Source: Desulfamplus magnetovallimortis
GTDB taxonomy: Bacteria > Desulfobacterota > Desulfobacteria > Desulfobacterales > Desulfobacteraceae
Direction of reading: 5' to 3'
Assembly (NCBI RefSeq): GCF_900170035.1
Contig: NZ_LT828549.1
Coordinates: 163,591-208,423, forward strand
Length of the DNA stretch: 44,833 nt
In this document: piece by piece, positions 1 through 8,696 of the stretch
Numbering within the stretch: the stretch's first letter is position 1
Layout of the letters: each line of letters opens with the position of its first letter
The notes under the pieces: model-generated
Told to the model about the DNA's origin: nothing
The model's input: the letters and a program-made list of their open reading frames with translations, nothing else
Database searches by the model: none
Position numbers and translations under genes: made by a program

Positions 1-47
1 GGTGTCGGCTTTGAGCATGTACGTTATTTGGAAATCACCTGTTTTTT

Positions 48-1292
48 TTATCTCTCATCAATATCAACAAAGGAACACTCATTAGGGCCGCAGTACTCTC
101 CTACATAGGCAGCACCTGGTCTGTAGAGCGCAGGTTTTGCAGCAGCCTGGGCAAACTGCTCCTCTATTACATGCGCTGCCCATCCGCACACCCTGGATAC
201 GGCAAATACAGGGGAGAAAAGATCAGTGGGGATACCCATTGCATAGAAAAGAGATGCGCTGTAAAAATCAACATTTACAAAAATATCCAGATTTTTTCGG
301 GCTTTAAATGCTTTTTTGGCGCGTTTTTCAACTTCAGTTGAAAGATCGTACCATGTTGTATCTTCAATTATCTCTCCCACACGTTTTGACATGGGAGCAA
401 GTATAAGTGCCCTTGGATCATCAACCTGATAAACTGCATGGCCAAGTCCCATTATAAGGCCGCCGGCATTCAGGGTATCTTCAATATATGAGTCTATTTT
501 ATCCACAGTCTCAATTTTTTTAAGCATCTCCATAACCCTTACATTGGCGCCTCCATGAAGTGCTCCAGAAAGTGACCCTATGGCCGCTGATATTGCTGCA
601 TACATATGGGCTTTTGTGGAGGCAACCTGCCTTGCTGTAAATGTGGATGCATTAAGGGAGTGTTCTGCGTGAAGTACAAGCGCTGTGTCAAAAAAATGTA
701 TCATTTCTTTGTCGGGCATCTCTCCTTTTAGCATGTATAGAAAGTTGCCGGCATGGCTTAGGTCATCACGGGGCATTACAGGTTCTTTGCCGTTTCGGAT
801 TCTGTCCCATGCACATGTGATTACACATAGGGCAGCAATGAGATTCAGAGCACTCTCCTTTGCTGCATTGAGGCCAGAAGCTGGGTCTTTAATTGCGCTG
901 GATGCATTATCAGAGGATGTTTTGCCTGCACTTGTGCTCTCTTTATGGGTTTCTCTTTCCATAAGGTTGTAAAGCAGAGGTACTGATGATTGCAGCACAT
1001 CCATAGGCTCGGTATCCTTTGGGATCTGTTTAAGGAAGGAGAATATTTCTGCAGGCAGCTTTCGTTTGTTTTGCAGTGATTTACTGATAGCTTCAACTTC
1101 ATCTTTGATGGGAAGTTTTTCATTAAGAAGAAGAAACACAATCTCTTCATAGCTTGTTTTTTCAGCAAGATCAGCAACAAGATAACCTCGGTAGAGAAGT
1201 TTTCCAAGTTGACCATTGACATCACTTATACGCGTACTGGCAACAGCGGCTCCCCTGAGGCCGGTATCCAGTATGGGGGTACATTCATTCAT
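48..1292 (-). CDS. gltA: Citrate synthase
   Basis: Condenses oxaloacetate and acetyl-CoA to citrate, the entry step of the TCA cycle in the cytoplasm. The 414-residue product carries the three family catalytic residues: His246 in ALHGGAN, His285 in GLGHAVYQ and Asp342 in NVDFYSA. The length is near that of bacterial enzymes, but residues about 112-146 form a Ser/Ala/Lys-rich insert that looks like linker. The start is supported by TAGGAGT seven bases upstream of the ATG. It lies downstream of the FTR/glutaredoxin genes on the same strand, but a 296-bp gap with a hairpin repeat makes separate transcription likely. With the nearby KorAB genes it fits an oxidative TCA cycle of a complete-oxidising sulfate reducer (inference). 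2-methylcitrate synthase is a less likely alternative. Confidence 0.93.
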   Translation of the reverse strand: MNECTPILDTGLRGAAVASTRISDVNGQLGKLLYRGYLVADLAEKTSYEEIVFLLLNEKLPIKDEVEAISKSLQNKRKLPAEIFSFLKQIPKDTEPMDVLQSSVPLLYNLMERETHKESTSAGKTSSDNASSAIKDPASGLNAAKESALNLIAALCVITCAWDRIRNGKEPVMPRDDLSHAGNFLYMLKGEMPDKEMIHFFDTALVLHAEHSLNASTFTARQVASTKAHMYAAISAAIGSLSGALHGGANVRVMEMLKKIETVDKIDSYIEDTLNAGGLIMGLGHAVYQVDDPRALILAPMSKRVGEIIEDTTWYDLSTEVEKRAKKAFKARKNLDIFVNVDFYSASLFYAMGIPTDLFSPVFAVSRVCGWAAHVIEEQFAQAAAKPALYRPGAAYVGEYCGPNECSFVDIDER

Positions 1293-1588
1293 ATATGTGA
1301 CTCCTAAAATTGAGGATACTTTAAAAAGTCCGGTTATGAAATTTTTTCAGCCGTAACCAACTTATTGTTCTTTCAAGGTTTGATTGTCGGGTAGAAAATG
1401 CCTTGAACCTTTGAAGAGTCTTAAAAGTCACCCGATAGTTTAAACTTGAAGAAGCACTTAGGAATGAGTATGAAATAACTTTCCAGATTTACCCCTCGCA
1501 ACTCTGTGCGAGGGGATGTGGGGTGAGGTAAATGGACAAGTTATTAAAGACCGATTCCTTAATGCGGTGGTCATTCGGAGAAGTGTTA
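1293..1588. other. Intergenic gap with family E repeat
   Basis: No gene is seen. The gap holds the citrate synthase ribosome binding site next to its start and one C-rich palindromic repeat (family E, 1458-1562). The remainder is AT-rich without a recognisable signal. Confidence 0.6.
1458..1562. repeat. Family E palindromic repeat (copy 1)
   Basis: Imperfect inverted repeat with nested arms. The outer arms are TTAGGAAT and ATTCCTTAA, the middle arms AATAACTT and AAGTTATT, and the core is a perfect 9-bp stem CCCCTCGCA/TGCGAGGGG with a 6-base loop. Related C-rich palindromes lie at 12665, 16741, 24086, 30175 and 40641. Layout is that of a MITE or long REP element. Confidence 0.7.
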
Positions 1589-1918
1589 TTACATGATTTT
1601 TTCCACAGGTCTTCTTTCCGGTATATATCTGGCTTCAACCCTGCCTTCATGGAGATCCTTTGAAACATAAAGTCCGCAGAAGCATGCACCAAACTCCTTT
1701 GCATCTTCCTCACGATACTCACATGGACATGTTATATCTTTGTCCCATTCACGATCTCCTGAAGCAAGGCGGCATGGACAGGCCATGTAGCCATATCTCT
1801 CCTTGTTTTTTATGAGAGAGTCCAGAAGTTCAAATACAAGATCCTTGTCCTTGTTAAAAAAATAGCCTTTTGGCTCCTGGATTTTTTTAAGGTTTTCATA
1901 GAGTGTCTTAACATCCAT
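1589..1918 (-). CDS. Ferredoxin-thioredoxin reductase catalytic-subunit-like protein
   Basis: A 109-residue protein with the FTR catalytic beta-subunit signature: CPC (about residue 48), CPC (about 65) and CFC (about 80). In the family these cysteines bind a [4Fe-4S] cluster and form the redox-active disulfide that passes electrons from ferredoxin to thioredoxin-like proteins. The start lies only 2 bp after the stop of a glutaredoxin-like gene, so the two are almost certainly cotranscribed, and the glutaredoxin is the obvious thiol partner (inference). No variable (alpha) FTR subunit is seen nearby, as is usual outside oxygenic phototrophs. Confidence 0.85.
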   Translation of the reverse strand: MDVKTLYENLKKIQEPKGYFFNKDKDLVFELLDSLIKNKERYGYMACPCRLASGDREWDKDITCPCEYREEDAKEFGACFCGLYVSKDLHEGRVEARYIPERRPVEKIM

Positions 1919-1920
1919 AT

Positions 1921-2193
1921 CTATATCCCCAGTGCCTCCCTTATCTCATTTTCCTGAAAACCCACAATCACTTTATTGTTGATAACAATGGTGGGAAAGG
2001 AGCATCTGGGATTGATCTTTTTAATATCGGCAATTGTGTTTTTTCTTTCATCACCTGTAAGGCAGTCAACCTCAACGCATGTAAAATCAACATGGCACTC
2101 GCTGAGAAATTTTTTTGCTGCCTTGCAGTGGCTGCATGTACTAAGGGCATATAGTTGTGCAGGACATCTGTTATTGGTTTCTGTATCTGGCAT
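1921..2193 (-). CDS. Glutaredoxin/NrdH-like redox protein
   Basis: A 90-residue thioredoxin-fold protein with an N-terminal CSHC active site after a YALSTCSHC strand-turn, a cis-Pro segment (SFPTIVI) and a C-terminal GFQ/E helix, all as in the glutaredoxin and NrdH families. It sits between a zinc-ribbon gene (2-bp gap upstream) and the FTR-like catalytic subunit (2-bp gap downstream). This suggests that it is reduced by the FTR protein with electrons from ferredoxin rather than by glutathione (inference). Confidence in the fold is high; the exact partner is unknown. Confidence 0.85.
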   Translation of the reverse strand: MPDTETNNRCPAQLYALSTCSHCKAAKKFLSECHVDFTCVEVDCLTGDERKNTIADIKKINPRCSFPTIVINNKVIVGFQENEIREALGI

Positions 2194-2195
2194 TT

Positions 2196-2405
2196 TTACT
2201 TTTCATCCTCCATTTTACACTCATTATCCCACTCAGGGCAGGCATCTTTCATAGGGGTTTCATATTTAAGGATACATTCGCTGCACTCCATCTCTACATT
2301 GGGAATATCGCCATATCTTTTTTTGATTTCATCTTTTGTAAGGTGGGATACGGCACTGCATCCGCACTGGGGACAGGATGTTTTTAATTTGTATTGTCTT
2401 GACAT
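2196..2405 (-). CDS. Small zinc-ribbon protein
   Basis: A 69-residue protein with CPQCGC near residue 11 and CSEC near residue 41, consistent with a treble-clef or zinc-ribbon metal site. No enzyme domain is recognised. AAGGAG seven bases upstream of the ATG supports the start. It is the first gene of a tight three-gene unit with glutaredoxin-like and FTR-like genes, so a role in the same thiol/ferredoxin redox system is plausible but unproven. Confidence 0.7.
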   Translation of the reverse strand: MSRQYKLKTSCPQCGCSAVSHLTKDEIKKRYGDIPNVEMECSECILKYETPMKDACPEWDNECKMEDEK

Positions 2406-2587
2406 GTCTGACTCCTTTTTTTGCAGAGAAAATTTTGATGAGCATGCAAAAAGTCCGTTTCCAGATTATTTTATGCTGTAACATGCTAAAATTATTAACA
2501 TCTGATCTGGAGTATTGAACTTTTTACGGGACGATCAACCTAAAAGTTAAGTAATACATTGATATTTCAAGTTTTGACTCTCTTTTG

Positions 2588-2693
2588 GGCATCCTTCATA
2601 TGACACCAAAAGTACTTTACACTTTTTTATGAAGGATTACTTCCATTCAGTGTTTTTTCTTCGGAAAGTGTAAACTGAAAAATGAAGCATGCC
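2588..2693. repeat. Family A palindromic repeat (copy 1)
   Basis: About 106 bp with imperfect terminal inverted repeats: GGCATCCTTCATATGA at the left pairs with AAATGAAGCATGCC at the right. A second inner arm, CTTTACACTTTT, pairs with GGAAAGTGTAAAC. The middle is variable. Other copies lie at 2791, 8902, 9048, 9215, 12531, 14401 and 24317. Confidence 0.85.
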
Positions 2694-2790
2694 CTCTTTT
2701 GAATCTTAAGAAGATAACTCAATTTTAAGGGTTTTAAAACCTATAATTAAAAAATTATTAATTTCCTGAATCAATATTCGTGCCAGATTT

Positions 2791-2939
2791 GGCATCCTTC
2801 AGATGACTCCAAAAGTACTTTCATGCCAGATTTTGCTTCCTTCACATGACCGCAAAATTACTTTACATTTTTTTGTGAAAGATTTCCGCCACTCAGAATT
2901 TTTTTTCCGGAAAGTGTAAACTGGGAAATGAAGCATGCC
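2791..2939. repeat. Family A palindromic repeat (copy 2, duplicated left arm)
   Basis: Same termini as copy 1, but the left arm is partly duplicated: GGCATCCTTCAGATGA at 2791 is followed by GCTTCCTTCACATGA at about 2835. The right arm (AAAGTGTAAACT, then ATGAAGCATGCC) is intact and nearly identical to the copy at 8902. Confidence 0.8.
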
Positions 2940-3132
2940 CCAGATTTTACTTGCAAATAGGGTTCATTTGCGTTTTTATACTCTTATTCACCATATATCC
3001 TTAAAATCAGGGGGTGAGCCTCTTTTCGCCCAATTTTTGATTGTCCCTGTTAAAAGAAGATGGCCGTACTTGGTCACCCCCCAACCTTGAAATTTTTTTA
3101 AACCTGTAACCTGAATTATTTAGGGGAGATGA

Positions 3133-4875
3133 ATGAAAACTGATATTACAATAAAAATTGGAGGGGAGGCCGGGCAAGGCATTCAGACAATTGGTACCCT
3201 GCTTGCAGAGGTGTGCCATTGCGCCGGGCTTTATATCTTTTCCGTGGATGATTTTGAATCAAGAATCCGTGGTGGTCACAGCTTCAGTCTTCTGAGAATA
3301 AGCAATGAGCCTGTTATGGCTCCTGGGCATCTGCCTGATATTCTTGTTGCAATTGACAAAAGAACCATGGAGCTTAACCGTGATACACTTCCGTCAGAGA
3401 GCATGGTGATTCTCAACTCCGACACAGAGACAGGTTTTAAAGACAATGTTTTGAGCATACCTCTTAAGGGTCTTGCAAAGGAGGCAGGCGGCCTTATTAC
3501 TGCCAATACCGTTGCTGCAGGGGCAGTGCTTTCCCTTCTTGGCACACCTGTTGAGATGTTGAAGGATCTGATGGCAAAGAAGTTCAAAGCCAAGGGAGAG
3601 AAAATCATCAACCTTAATGTTAATGCTGCCCAGAAGGGCTATGATGCAGCAGGAGAGCATAGATATCACAAACAGTTTGACTGGAGTCCCGAAGAGACCT
3701 CAACCGTTGTCATAAGCGGAGCAAAAGCAGCAGGTCTTGGAGCACTGGCTTCGGATTGCCGATTTTTTCCTTTTTATCCCATGAGTCCTGCAACAGGTGT
3801 TATTTCAAGTGTCATTCCATATGCGGGAAAGCTTCCGGTGGTGGTGGAGCAGGCAGAAGACGAAATTGCAGCCGTCAACATGGCAATTGGAGCATCCTTT
3901 GCAGGAGTTCGTGCCATGACATCCACATCCGGCGGTGGCTTTTGCCTTATGACTGAGGGGCTTGGGCTAGCGGCCATGACTGAGACACCACTTGTTGTTG
4001 TTAATGCTCAGCGTCCCGGGCCTGCAACAGGGCTTCCCACCCGTACAGCCCAGCCTGATCTGCTTTTTGTTATAAATGCTTCACAGGACGCTTTTCCAAG
4101 ATTTGTGTTTGCTCCCGGAACCCCTGCCGAAACATTCCGTACAGTTAAAAAGGCCTTTAATCTTGCATATAAATATCAGGTTCCTGCCATAATACTTCTG
4201 GATCAGTTCCTTGCAACTTCCCAGGTAACCCAGGAGAATATTTTTACTGTGGAGCCGGAAGAGAGCAAGGAATCCGATATTGAAGAGGAGATTGAAAAGG
4301 TTTTTGAATCTTTTACCGTAACAGACGATGATTTCGAGGATCCTGAAACCTATAAACGTTTTGAGTTGACTCCGGATGGCATATCTCCAAGGGCTGTGCC
4401 ATGCATGGGAAAAGCCATTGTAAGGGTCACCGGAAACGAGCATGACGAAAAGGGAGGCATAAGCGAGGATGCTGCCAACAAAATCCGCATGAACAGTAAA
4501 AAGGATGCAAAGCTATCATTTATGGTTAAGGAGATGGAGATGCCTGATATTCTGCATCCTGAAAGCCATTTCATGCTGACAGGCTGGGGCTCATCAAGGG
4601 GGATAATTATTGAGGCTTGTGAACTTTTGAGGGAAAAAGGCGCGGATGTAGGTTGTATAATGTTTAACGATATCTGGCCAATGGACCCGGAGCAGCTTAA
4701 ATCCTCTCTTGCCGGCAAAAAACTTGTCATGGTTGAGCAGAACAGTAACTGCCAGATGGGCAGACTCATTGCCCAGGAGACCGGAATTATGTACCATGAG
4801 GCAATTCTGAAAGATGATGGCAGACCCCTTTATCCGGAATATATTGTGGAGAAGGCTTCCGGGATTGTCGGATGA
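3133..4875 (+). CDS. korA: 2-oxoacid:ferredoxin oxidoreductase, gamma-alpha fusion subunit (KorA-type)
   Basis: Together with the next gene it oxidatively decarboxylates a 2-oxoacid, most likely 2-oxoglutarate, to its CoA ester and reduces ferredoxin. The 580-residue chain fuses a gamma domain (about 1-185, with GGEAGQGIQTIG and SRIRGGHSFSLLRIS) to the alpha pyrimidine-binding domain (FYPMSPATGVIS, VEQAEDEIAAVNMAIGAS, TSTSGGGFCLM), as in KorA-type enzymes. GGGGAGA precedes the ATG by five bases. The beta subunit follows 25 bp downstream. No separate ferredoxin-like delta subunit is visible. Substrate is inferred from family architecture and the citrate synthase nearby; 2-oxoisovalerate or pyruvate are alternatives. 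Confidence 0.9.
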   Translation: MKTDITIKIGGEAGQGIQTIGTLLAEVCHCAGLYIFSVDDFESRIRGGHSFSLLRISNEPVMAPGHLPDILVAIDKRTMELNRDTLPSESMVILNSDTETGFKDNVLSIPLKGLAKEAGGLITANTVAAGAVLSLLGTPVEMLKDLMAKKFKAKGEKIINLNVNAAQKGYDAAGEHRYHKQFDWSPEETSTVVISGAKAAGLGALASDCRFFPFYPMSPATGVISSVIPYAGKLPVVVEQAEDEIAAVNMAIGASFAGVRAMTSTSGGGFCLMTEGLGLAAMTETPLVVVNAQRPGPATGLPTRTAQPDLLFVINASQDAFPRFVFAPGTPAETFRTVKKAFNLAYKYQVPAIILLDQFLATSQVTQENIFTVEPEESKESDIEEEIEKVFESFTVTDDDFEDPETYKRFELTPDGISPRAVPCMGKAIVRVTGNEHDEKGGISEDAANKIRMNSKKDAKLSFMVKEMEMPDILHPESHFMLTGWGSSRGIIIEACELLREKGADVGCIMFNDIWPMDPEQLKSSLAGKKLVMVEQNSNCQMGRLIAQETGIMYHEAILKDDGRPLYPEYIVEKASGIVG

Positions 4876-4900
4876 TTTTTAAAAGATATAGGAGCGTTGT

Positions 4901-5749
4901 ATGGTTGAACCCAGGGATTATGATAACGATTTTGAGAATAAGTGGTGTCCAGGCTGCGGTAATTTTTTGATCCAGTCTGCCATGAAACAGGCCTTTGCCC
5001 AATTGAACATTCCGCCTGAGAAAATGCTTTTTGTGTCAGGCATAGGCCAGGCAGGCAAAACCCCCCATTTCATGAAGGGGAACATGTTCCACTCTCTTCA
5101 CGGAAGAGCTTTGCCTGTTGCCACAGGCGCTAAATGTGCCAATCATGATTTAAATATTGTGGTTAATTCCGGAGACGGAGACTGTTATGGAGAGGGCGGT
5201 AACCATTTTCTTGCCGCTGTCAGAAGAAATATTGATATTTTGCTTATGGTTCATAATAATCAGGTTTATGGCCTTACAAAGGGTCAGGCCTCTCCCACAT
5301 CAGCTCTTGGAATGGTGACAAAGACTCAGAAGGATGGGGTAACTTCTACTCCTTTCAATCCCCTTGCAACAGCCATTGCAGCAGGTGCCGGATTTGTTGC
5401 AAGGAGTTTTTCAGGCTCGACTGATCAACTGGTTGATCTTATAAAAAAGGGCATGGCCTACAAAGGATTTGCTCTGATTGATATCTTGCAGCCATGTGTC
5501 TCTTTTAACAAGATAAATACCCATCAGTGGTACAAGGAAAGGGTTTATGATCTTGATGGTGAGTCACATGATCCTTCAGATATATCAGCGGCCTTTCAGC
5601 GTGCCATGGAGTGGGGGGATAAAATTCCCACAGGTATAATCTATGAAAAAGAGTCTGTTCCATTTCATCAGCGGGTGCCTGTTTTGAAAGAAAAACCTTT
5701 GATTGCCCATACATTTGATGGGAAAAAGGTCACTGCTGCATTTTTTTAA
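4901..5749 (+). CDS. korB: 2-oxoacid:ferredoxin oxidoreductase, beta subunit (KorB-type)
   Basis: Thiamine-diphosphate-binding subunit, 282 residues. Visible features are the N-terminal WCPGCGN motif that contributes cluster-binding cysteines, the GIGQAGKTPHF segment, and the TPP/Mg motif beginning VNSGDGDCYGEGGNHF and ending in HNNQVYGLTKGQ. This is a two-subunit enzyme with the gamma-alpha fusion encoded 25 bp upstream. AGGAG precedes the ATG. Beta subunits of this size normally carry one [4Fe-4S] cluster; a separate ferredoxin would take the electrons (family knowledge). Confidence 0.92.
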   Translation: MVEPRDYDNDFENKWCPGCGNFLIQSAMKQAFAQLNIPPEKMLFVSGIGQAGKTPHFMKGNMFHSLHGRALPVATGAKCANHDLNIVVNSGDGDCYGEGGNHFLAAVRRNIDILLMVHNNQVYGLTKGQASPTSALGMVTKTQKDGVTSTPFNPLATAIAAGAGFVARSFSGSTDQLVDLIKKGMAYKGFALIDILQPCVSFNKINTHQWYKERVYDLDGESHDPSDISAAFQRAMEWGDKIPTGIIYEKESVPFHQRVPVLKEKPLIAHTFDGKKVTAAFF

Positions 5750-5772
5750 ATGATGAGAATGGCAAGTTTTTG

Positions 5773-5935
5773 TTAGAAAGTCTCCATAGCATGCTGATAT
5801 ATAACGACTTTCATGTTTAGTTGTGATGCATCAGCAAACATGGGGGTTTATTAGAAAGTCTCTGCAACAGCCTGTTTTTTTATGACTTTCATACTTCGTT
5901 GAGGCAGGTATCTGCCATGGCAGCTATTTTTTAAG
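5773..5935. repeat. Family F repeat (two units)
   Basis: Two neighbouring units begin with TTAGAAAGTCTC and end with ATGACTTTCAT-like sequence, forming imperfect inverted repeats. The unit resembles sequence at 9795-9970 (AAAGTCTCCGTAAAATG, TATATATAACGG, ATGAAAGTCC). It lies between korB and the FMN dehydrogenase gene and may interrupt or attenuate read-through (inference). Confidence 0.6.
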
Positions 5936-5969
5936 CCTATTCCTGAGCGGAAAAAAGGAGTGTTAAAAT

Positions 5970-7139
5970 ATGGTAAAATGGTATTGCGTTAATTGTCATA
6001 CAGAGTTTGATCAAAAGGAGCATCCAGGAAACTGCACCACATGCCTTGCTGATGAAAAACTGGTTTTAAACATGGAAGAGGGCATACCTTCAACTCCTGA
6101 AGCAATTCGTGATATTGCAAGAAAACGTCTAAAGGGACTTTGTGCTGCCTATCCTTCCTGTGACGGCAACTTTGACAAGGTCTGCCAGAAAGAGGCATAT
6201 GGCAAGCCAATAGGATTTGGAGGAGCAGGGCAGGGGGCATCATTTCGTAATAATGCCCAGGCTCTTCTCAATCTGAAATTGAAGATGCGTGTGGTGGGGG
6301 AACATGTCGAGCCTGACACATCAATTGACTTTCTTGGCATGAAACTTGATTTCCCTGTTATGGGATCATCAACAGCAGGAATTGAAAAGTACAACAGTGC
6401 AATGCCGGAAAAGGATTTTTGTCGTGCAGTTGTAAGAGGTTGCAGGGAGGCAGGCACCATTGGCTGGAGAGGTGACACCTGGTTTTATACACCGGAAAAC
6501 AACCCTGCCCTTGAGGTACTCAGGGAGGAGAACCTTAAAAATGAAAATGGCAGAGGTATTCCGATTTTTAAGCCACGTGCACAGGATGTGCTTAAAAAAC
6601 TGATTAATATGGCTGAAGAGGCCGGTTGCCCTGCAGTTGGGCTTGATCTTGATGGATGCGGCTCTACTATAATGGCACGGCACGGCCAGCCTGTATTCAG
6701 AAAAAGTGTAAAAGATTTAAAAGAGTTGATAGAATTTACATCTCTTCCCTTTATAACCAAGGGTATAATGTGCATAGAAGATGCCGAGGCCTGTGCCGAA
6801 GCCGGAGCAAAGGTTGTCTCTGTATCCAATCATGGTGGCAGGGTTCTTGATGCAACTCCAGGTGTTGCAGAAGTGTTGCCCGAGATTGCATCAAGTCTTA
6901 AGGGTAAGGTATTTATCACCGCAGACGGAGGTGTCCGTACAGGGTATGATGTGATCAAGATGATAGCCCTTGGAGCTGATGTGGTTCTTCTTGGAAGAGA
7001 TATCATACGTGCTTCTGTTGGAGCAGGCGCTCTTGGCGTAAAAATTCATATGGAGCATATCAGGAAAGTCTTCAAAAAAGCTATGTTCATGACCGGACAG
7101 AGCAGTGTTAAGGATATTGATCAAAGAATTCTGTGTTAA
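5970..7139 (+). CDS. FMN-dependent alpha-hydroxy-acid dehydrogenase with N-terminal Cys ribbon
   Basis: A TIM-barrel flavoenzyme of the lactate/glycolate oxidase family, 389 residues. Residues 1-40 form a small ribbon (CVNC then CTTC) of rubredoxin-like spacing. The barrel has the family active-site residues: Lys in FITKGIM, the catalytic His-Gly-Gly-Arg in SNHGGRVLDATPG, and the phosphate-binding ADGGVRTGYDV...LLGRD. In an anaerobe the acceptor is unlikely to be oxygen; electrons may pass through the Cys ribbon to a carrier such as the flavodoxin encoded next (inference). AAGGAG lies nine bases upstream of the ATG. The substrate is not determinable from sequence; lactate is possible. Confidence 0.85.
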   Translation: MVKWYCVNCHTEFDQKEHPGNCTTCLADEKLVLNMEEGIPSTPEAIRDIARKRLKGLCAAYPSCDGNFDKVCQKEAYGKPIGFGGAGQGASFRNNAQALLNLKLKMRVVGEHVEPDTSIDFLGMKLDFPVMGSSTAGIEKYNSAMPEKDFCRAVVRGCREAGTIGWRGDTWFYTPENNPALEVLREENLKNENGRGIPIFKPRAQDVLKKLINMAEEAGCPAVGLDLDGCGSTIMARHGQPVFRKSVKDLKELIEFTSLPFITKGIMCIEDAEACAEAGAKVVSVSNHGGRVLDATPGVAEVLPEIASSLKGKVFITADGGVRTGYDVIKMIALGADVVLLGRDIIRASVGAGALGVKIHMEHIRKVFKKAMFMTGQSSVKDIDQRILC

Positions 7140-7141
7140 TT

Positions 7142-7156
7142 AGGTGTCGATTTTGA
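7142..7156. repeat. Family C terminal fragment
   Basis: Contains GGTGTCGATTTTGAG, the terminus of the family C element, with no inner palindrome. A similar stub (GGTGTCGGCTTTGAG) is at bases 1-15 of the window. Confidence 0.45.
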
Positions 7157-7247
7157 GAATATTAGATATTTGTGATTTGGTATGTGATTTTGGTATGTGA
7201 ATGGGTATTTTGAGATTGGGTATTAACGCTTTTTTCAGGAGGTAATA

Positions 7248-7679
7248 ATGGGTGAAATTTTAATCGTATATGCATCAAGAACAGGTGAGACAAAAAAAAT
7301 AGCTGAACTTATTGCAGAAGGTATAAGAATATCAGGGCATGGGGCCACTATCAAAAACGTCAACGATATTAAAAATGAAGAGGCTCTTAAGGGATATGAT
7401 GGTTATGTTTTTGGATCTTCAACCTATCATGGAGAGATGATATCTTCCATGAAGCAACTTCTTTTCCTTGCAGAGCGCGCTGATCTTGAAAACCGTGTTG
7501 GTGGTTCCTTTGGTGCATTTGGCTGGAGCGGAGAAGCGCCCCAGAGAATTTTTGACACAATGGCCAATATATACAAGATGAAGATGACAGGTTCACCCTT
7601 GATGCTGAAGGCAAGCTGGCTTGAAGGTGGTATTGTCATGGCTCAGGATTACGGTAAATCTGTTGCAAAACTTCTTTAA
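7248..7679 (+). CDS. Flavodoxin
   Basis: A 143-residue flavodoxin-fold electron carrier. The FMN phosphate loop is ASRTGETKK near residue 9, and the second flavin loops are GSSTYHGEM (about residue 64) and FGAFGWSGEAP (about 88). Length matches short-chain flavodoxins. A strong AGGAGG site precedes the ATG. It lies 108 bp after the FMN dehydrogenase and 3 bp before a kinase-like gene. The same FGxYGWSGEA-type loop recurs in the flavodoxin domain of the flavodiiron protein at 10310. Probable role: low-potential electron transfer in place of ferredoxin. Confidence 0.88.
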   Translation: MGEILIVYASRTGETKKIAELIAEGIRISGHGATIKNVNDIKNEEALKGYDGYVFGSSTYHGEMISSMKQLLFLAERADLENRVGGSFGAFGWSGEAPQRIFDTMANIYKMKMTGSPLMLKASWLEGGIVMAQDYGKSVAKLL

Positions 7680-7682
7680 TCA

Positions 7683-8696
7683 GTGTCACAGCTTATTTCC
7701 ATAGTTCTGCAAGCATGGAAGATTGATCTTTATGCTGTAAGGGATGATATCAACATTGCCGGAAGTCCGGAGAGGTGTGAAGAGCGTTTTGTGGTTGAAG
7801 ATAAAGACCACAGGCTTTTTATCCTTGAAAGAATAGCTTCCGGTGCTGTTGCCCGTCGCAGGCAGATTGCCATTATTCTGGATTCATTGAATAAAGGCGG
7901 CCTTGCCCAGGCTCTCTCCTATATCCCTTCCCAAAACGATCCTTTGTCGCCATATGTTGTTTGTAAACAAGGCGCTTTCTGGCAGTTATCTTCCTATATT
8001 TCAGGCATTTCTCTTAACAGACCGCAATATGTGTTTGACCATTGGCGTGGCAGGGAGATGTCTGACTTTCTTATTGCACTGCGAAGAAGATCTTTTCCAT
8101 TTAATACTAAAAAAGAAGATCATTTGCCAATGATGGGCCCTCACATAATAAAATCAGGTAATACCTGTTTTAATGAAAACTCCCTCTTTTCCATAGTTGC
8201 ATATATCAATGATCTTTCAGAAACCATAACACGTCGTGAACCAGGTTTGATCTGCAGGATTGAACCTGTACTTGAGTTTCTTGGCAGGGAATTCATGCAG
8301 ATCCATGACACACTTCCGGTTGCATTATGTCATGGCGATTTCCATCCACTGAATATCATATGGTCGGAAAATGGCATCAATGCAGTTATTGACTGGGAGT
8401 TTATGGGGTATAAGCCTGAAATATATGATCTTGCCAATCTTCTTGGTTGTCTTGGTATTGAAGATCCCCGTTCCCTTGACCATGATCTTGTTGAGGCTTT
8501 GATTACAGGCTTAAAGAGTGCAGATATTTTTTCATGTGAAAGTTGGTATTATCTTGTGGAGTTTATGATTGCCATGAGGTTTGCATGGCTTTCGGAGTGG
8601 CTTCGTAAAAATGACAGGGAGATGATTGATCTTGAAATGGATTATCTCTACCTGCTTATGGATAACGCATCTGATCTTAAGCAATTATATTCTTAA
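7683..8696 (+). CDS. APH/choline-kinase-family phosphotransferase
   Basis: A 337-residue protein with the kinase-like catalytic loop CHGDFHPLNI (His-Gly-Asp...Asn, near residue 220) and the Mg-binding IDWEF about 20 residues later, as in the aminoglycoside phosphotransferase / homoserine kinase II superfamily. The GTG start lies 3 bp after the flavodoxin stop with no separate ribosome binding site, suggesting translational coupling. The substrate is unknown; small hydroxylated metabolites are usual, and antibiotic resistance should not be assumed. An intrinsic terminator follows about 160 bp later. Confidence 0.75.
   Translation: MSQLISIVLQAWKIDLYAVRDDINIAGSPERCEERFVVEDKDHRLFILERIASGAVARRRQIAIILDSLNKGGLAQALSYIPSQNDPLSPYVVCKQGAFWQLSSYISGISLNRPQYVFDHWRGREMSDFLIALRRRSFPFNTKKEDHLPMMGPHIIKSGNTCFNENSLFSIVAYINDLSETITRREPGLICRIEPVLEFLGREFMQIHDTLPVALCHGDFHPLNIIWSENGINAVIDWEFMGYKPEIYDLANLLGCLGIEDPRSLDHDLVEALITGLKSADIFSCESWYYLVEFMIAMRFAWLSEWLRKNDREMIDLEMDYLYLLMDNASDLKQLYS

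Larger units (their letters stand above)
2406..3132. other. Long intergenic region with two family A repeats
   Basis: Divergent promoter region between the zinc-ribbon operon (minus strand) and korA (plus strand). It contains two copies of the family A palindromic element and AT-rich sequence. I see no credible gene; short open frames on both strands have no recognisable content. GGGGAGA just before 3133 is the korA ribosome binding site. Confidence 0.6.

Noticed and set aside
2588-2939. Paired TTTACA/TATAAT-like promoter boxes in family A repeats
   Set aside because: The TTTACAC boxes are arms of the palindrome and recur in both orientations without fixed distance to gene starts; no support for promoter function from sequence alone.
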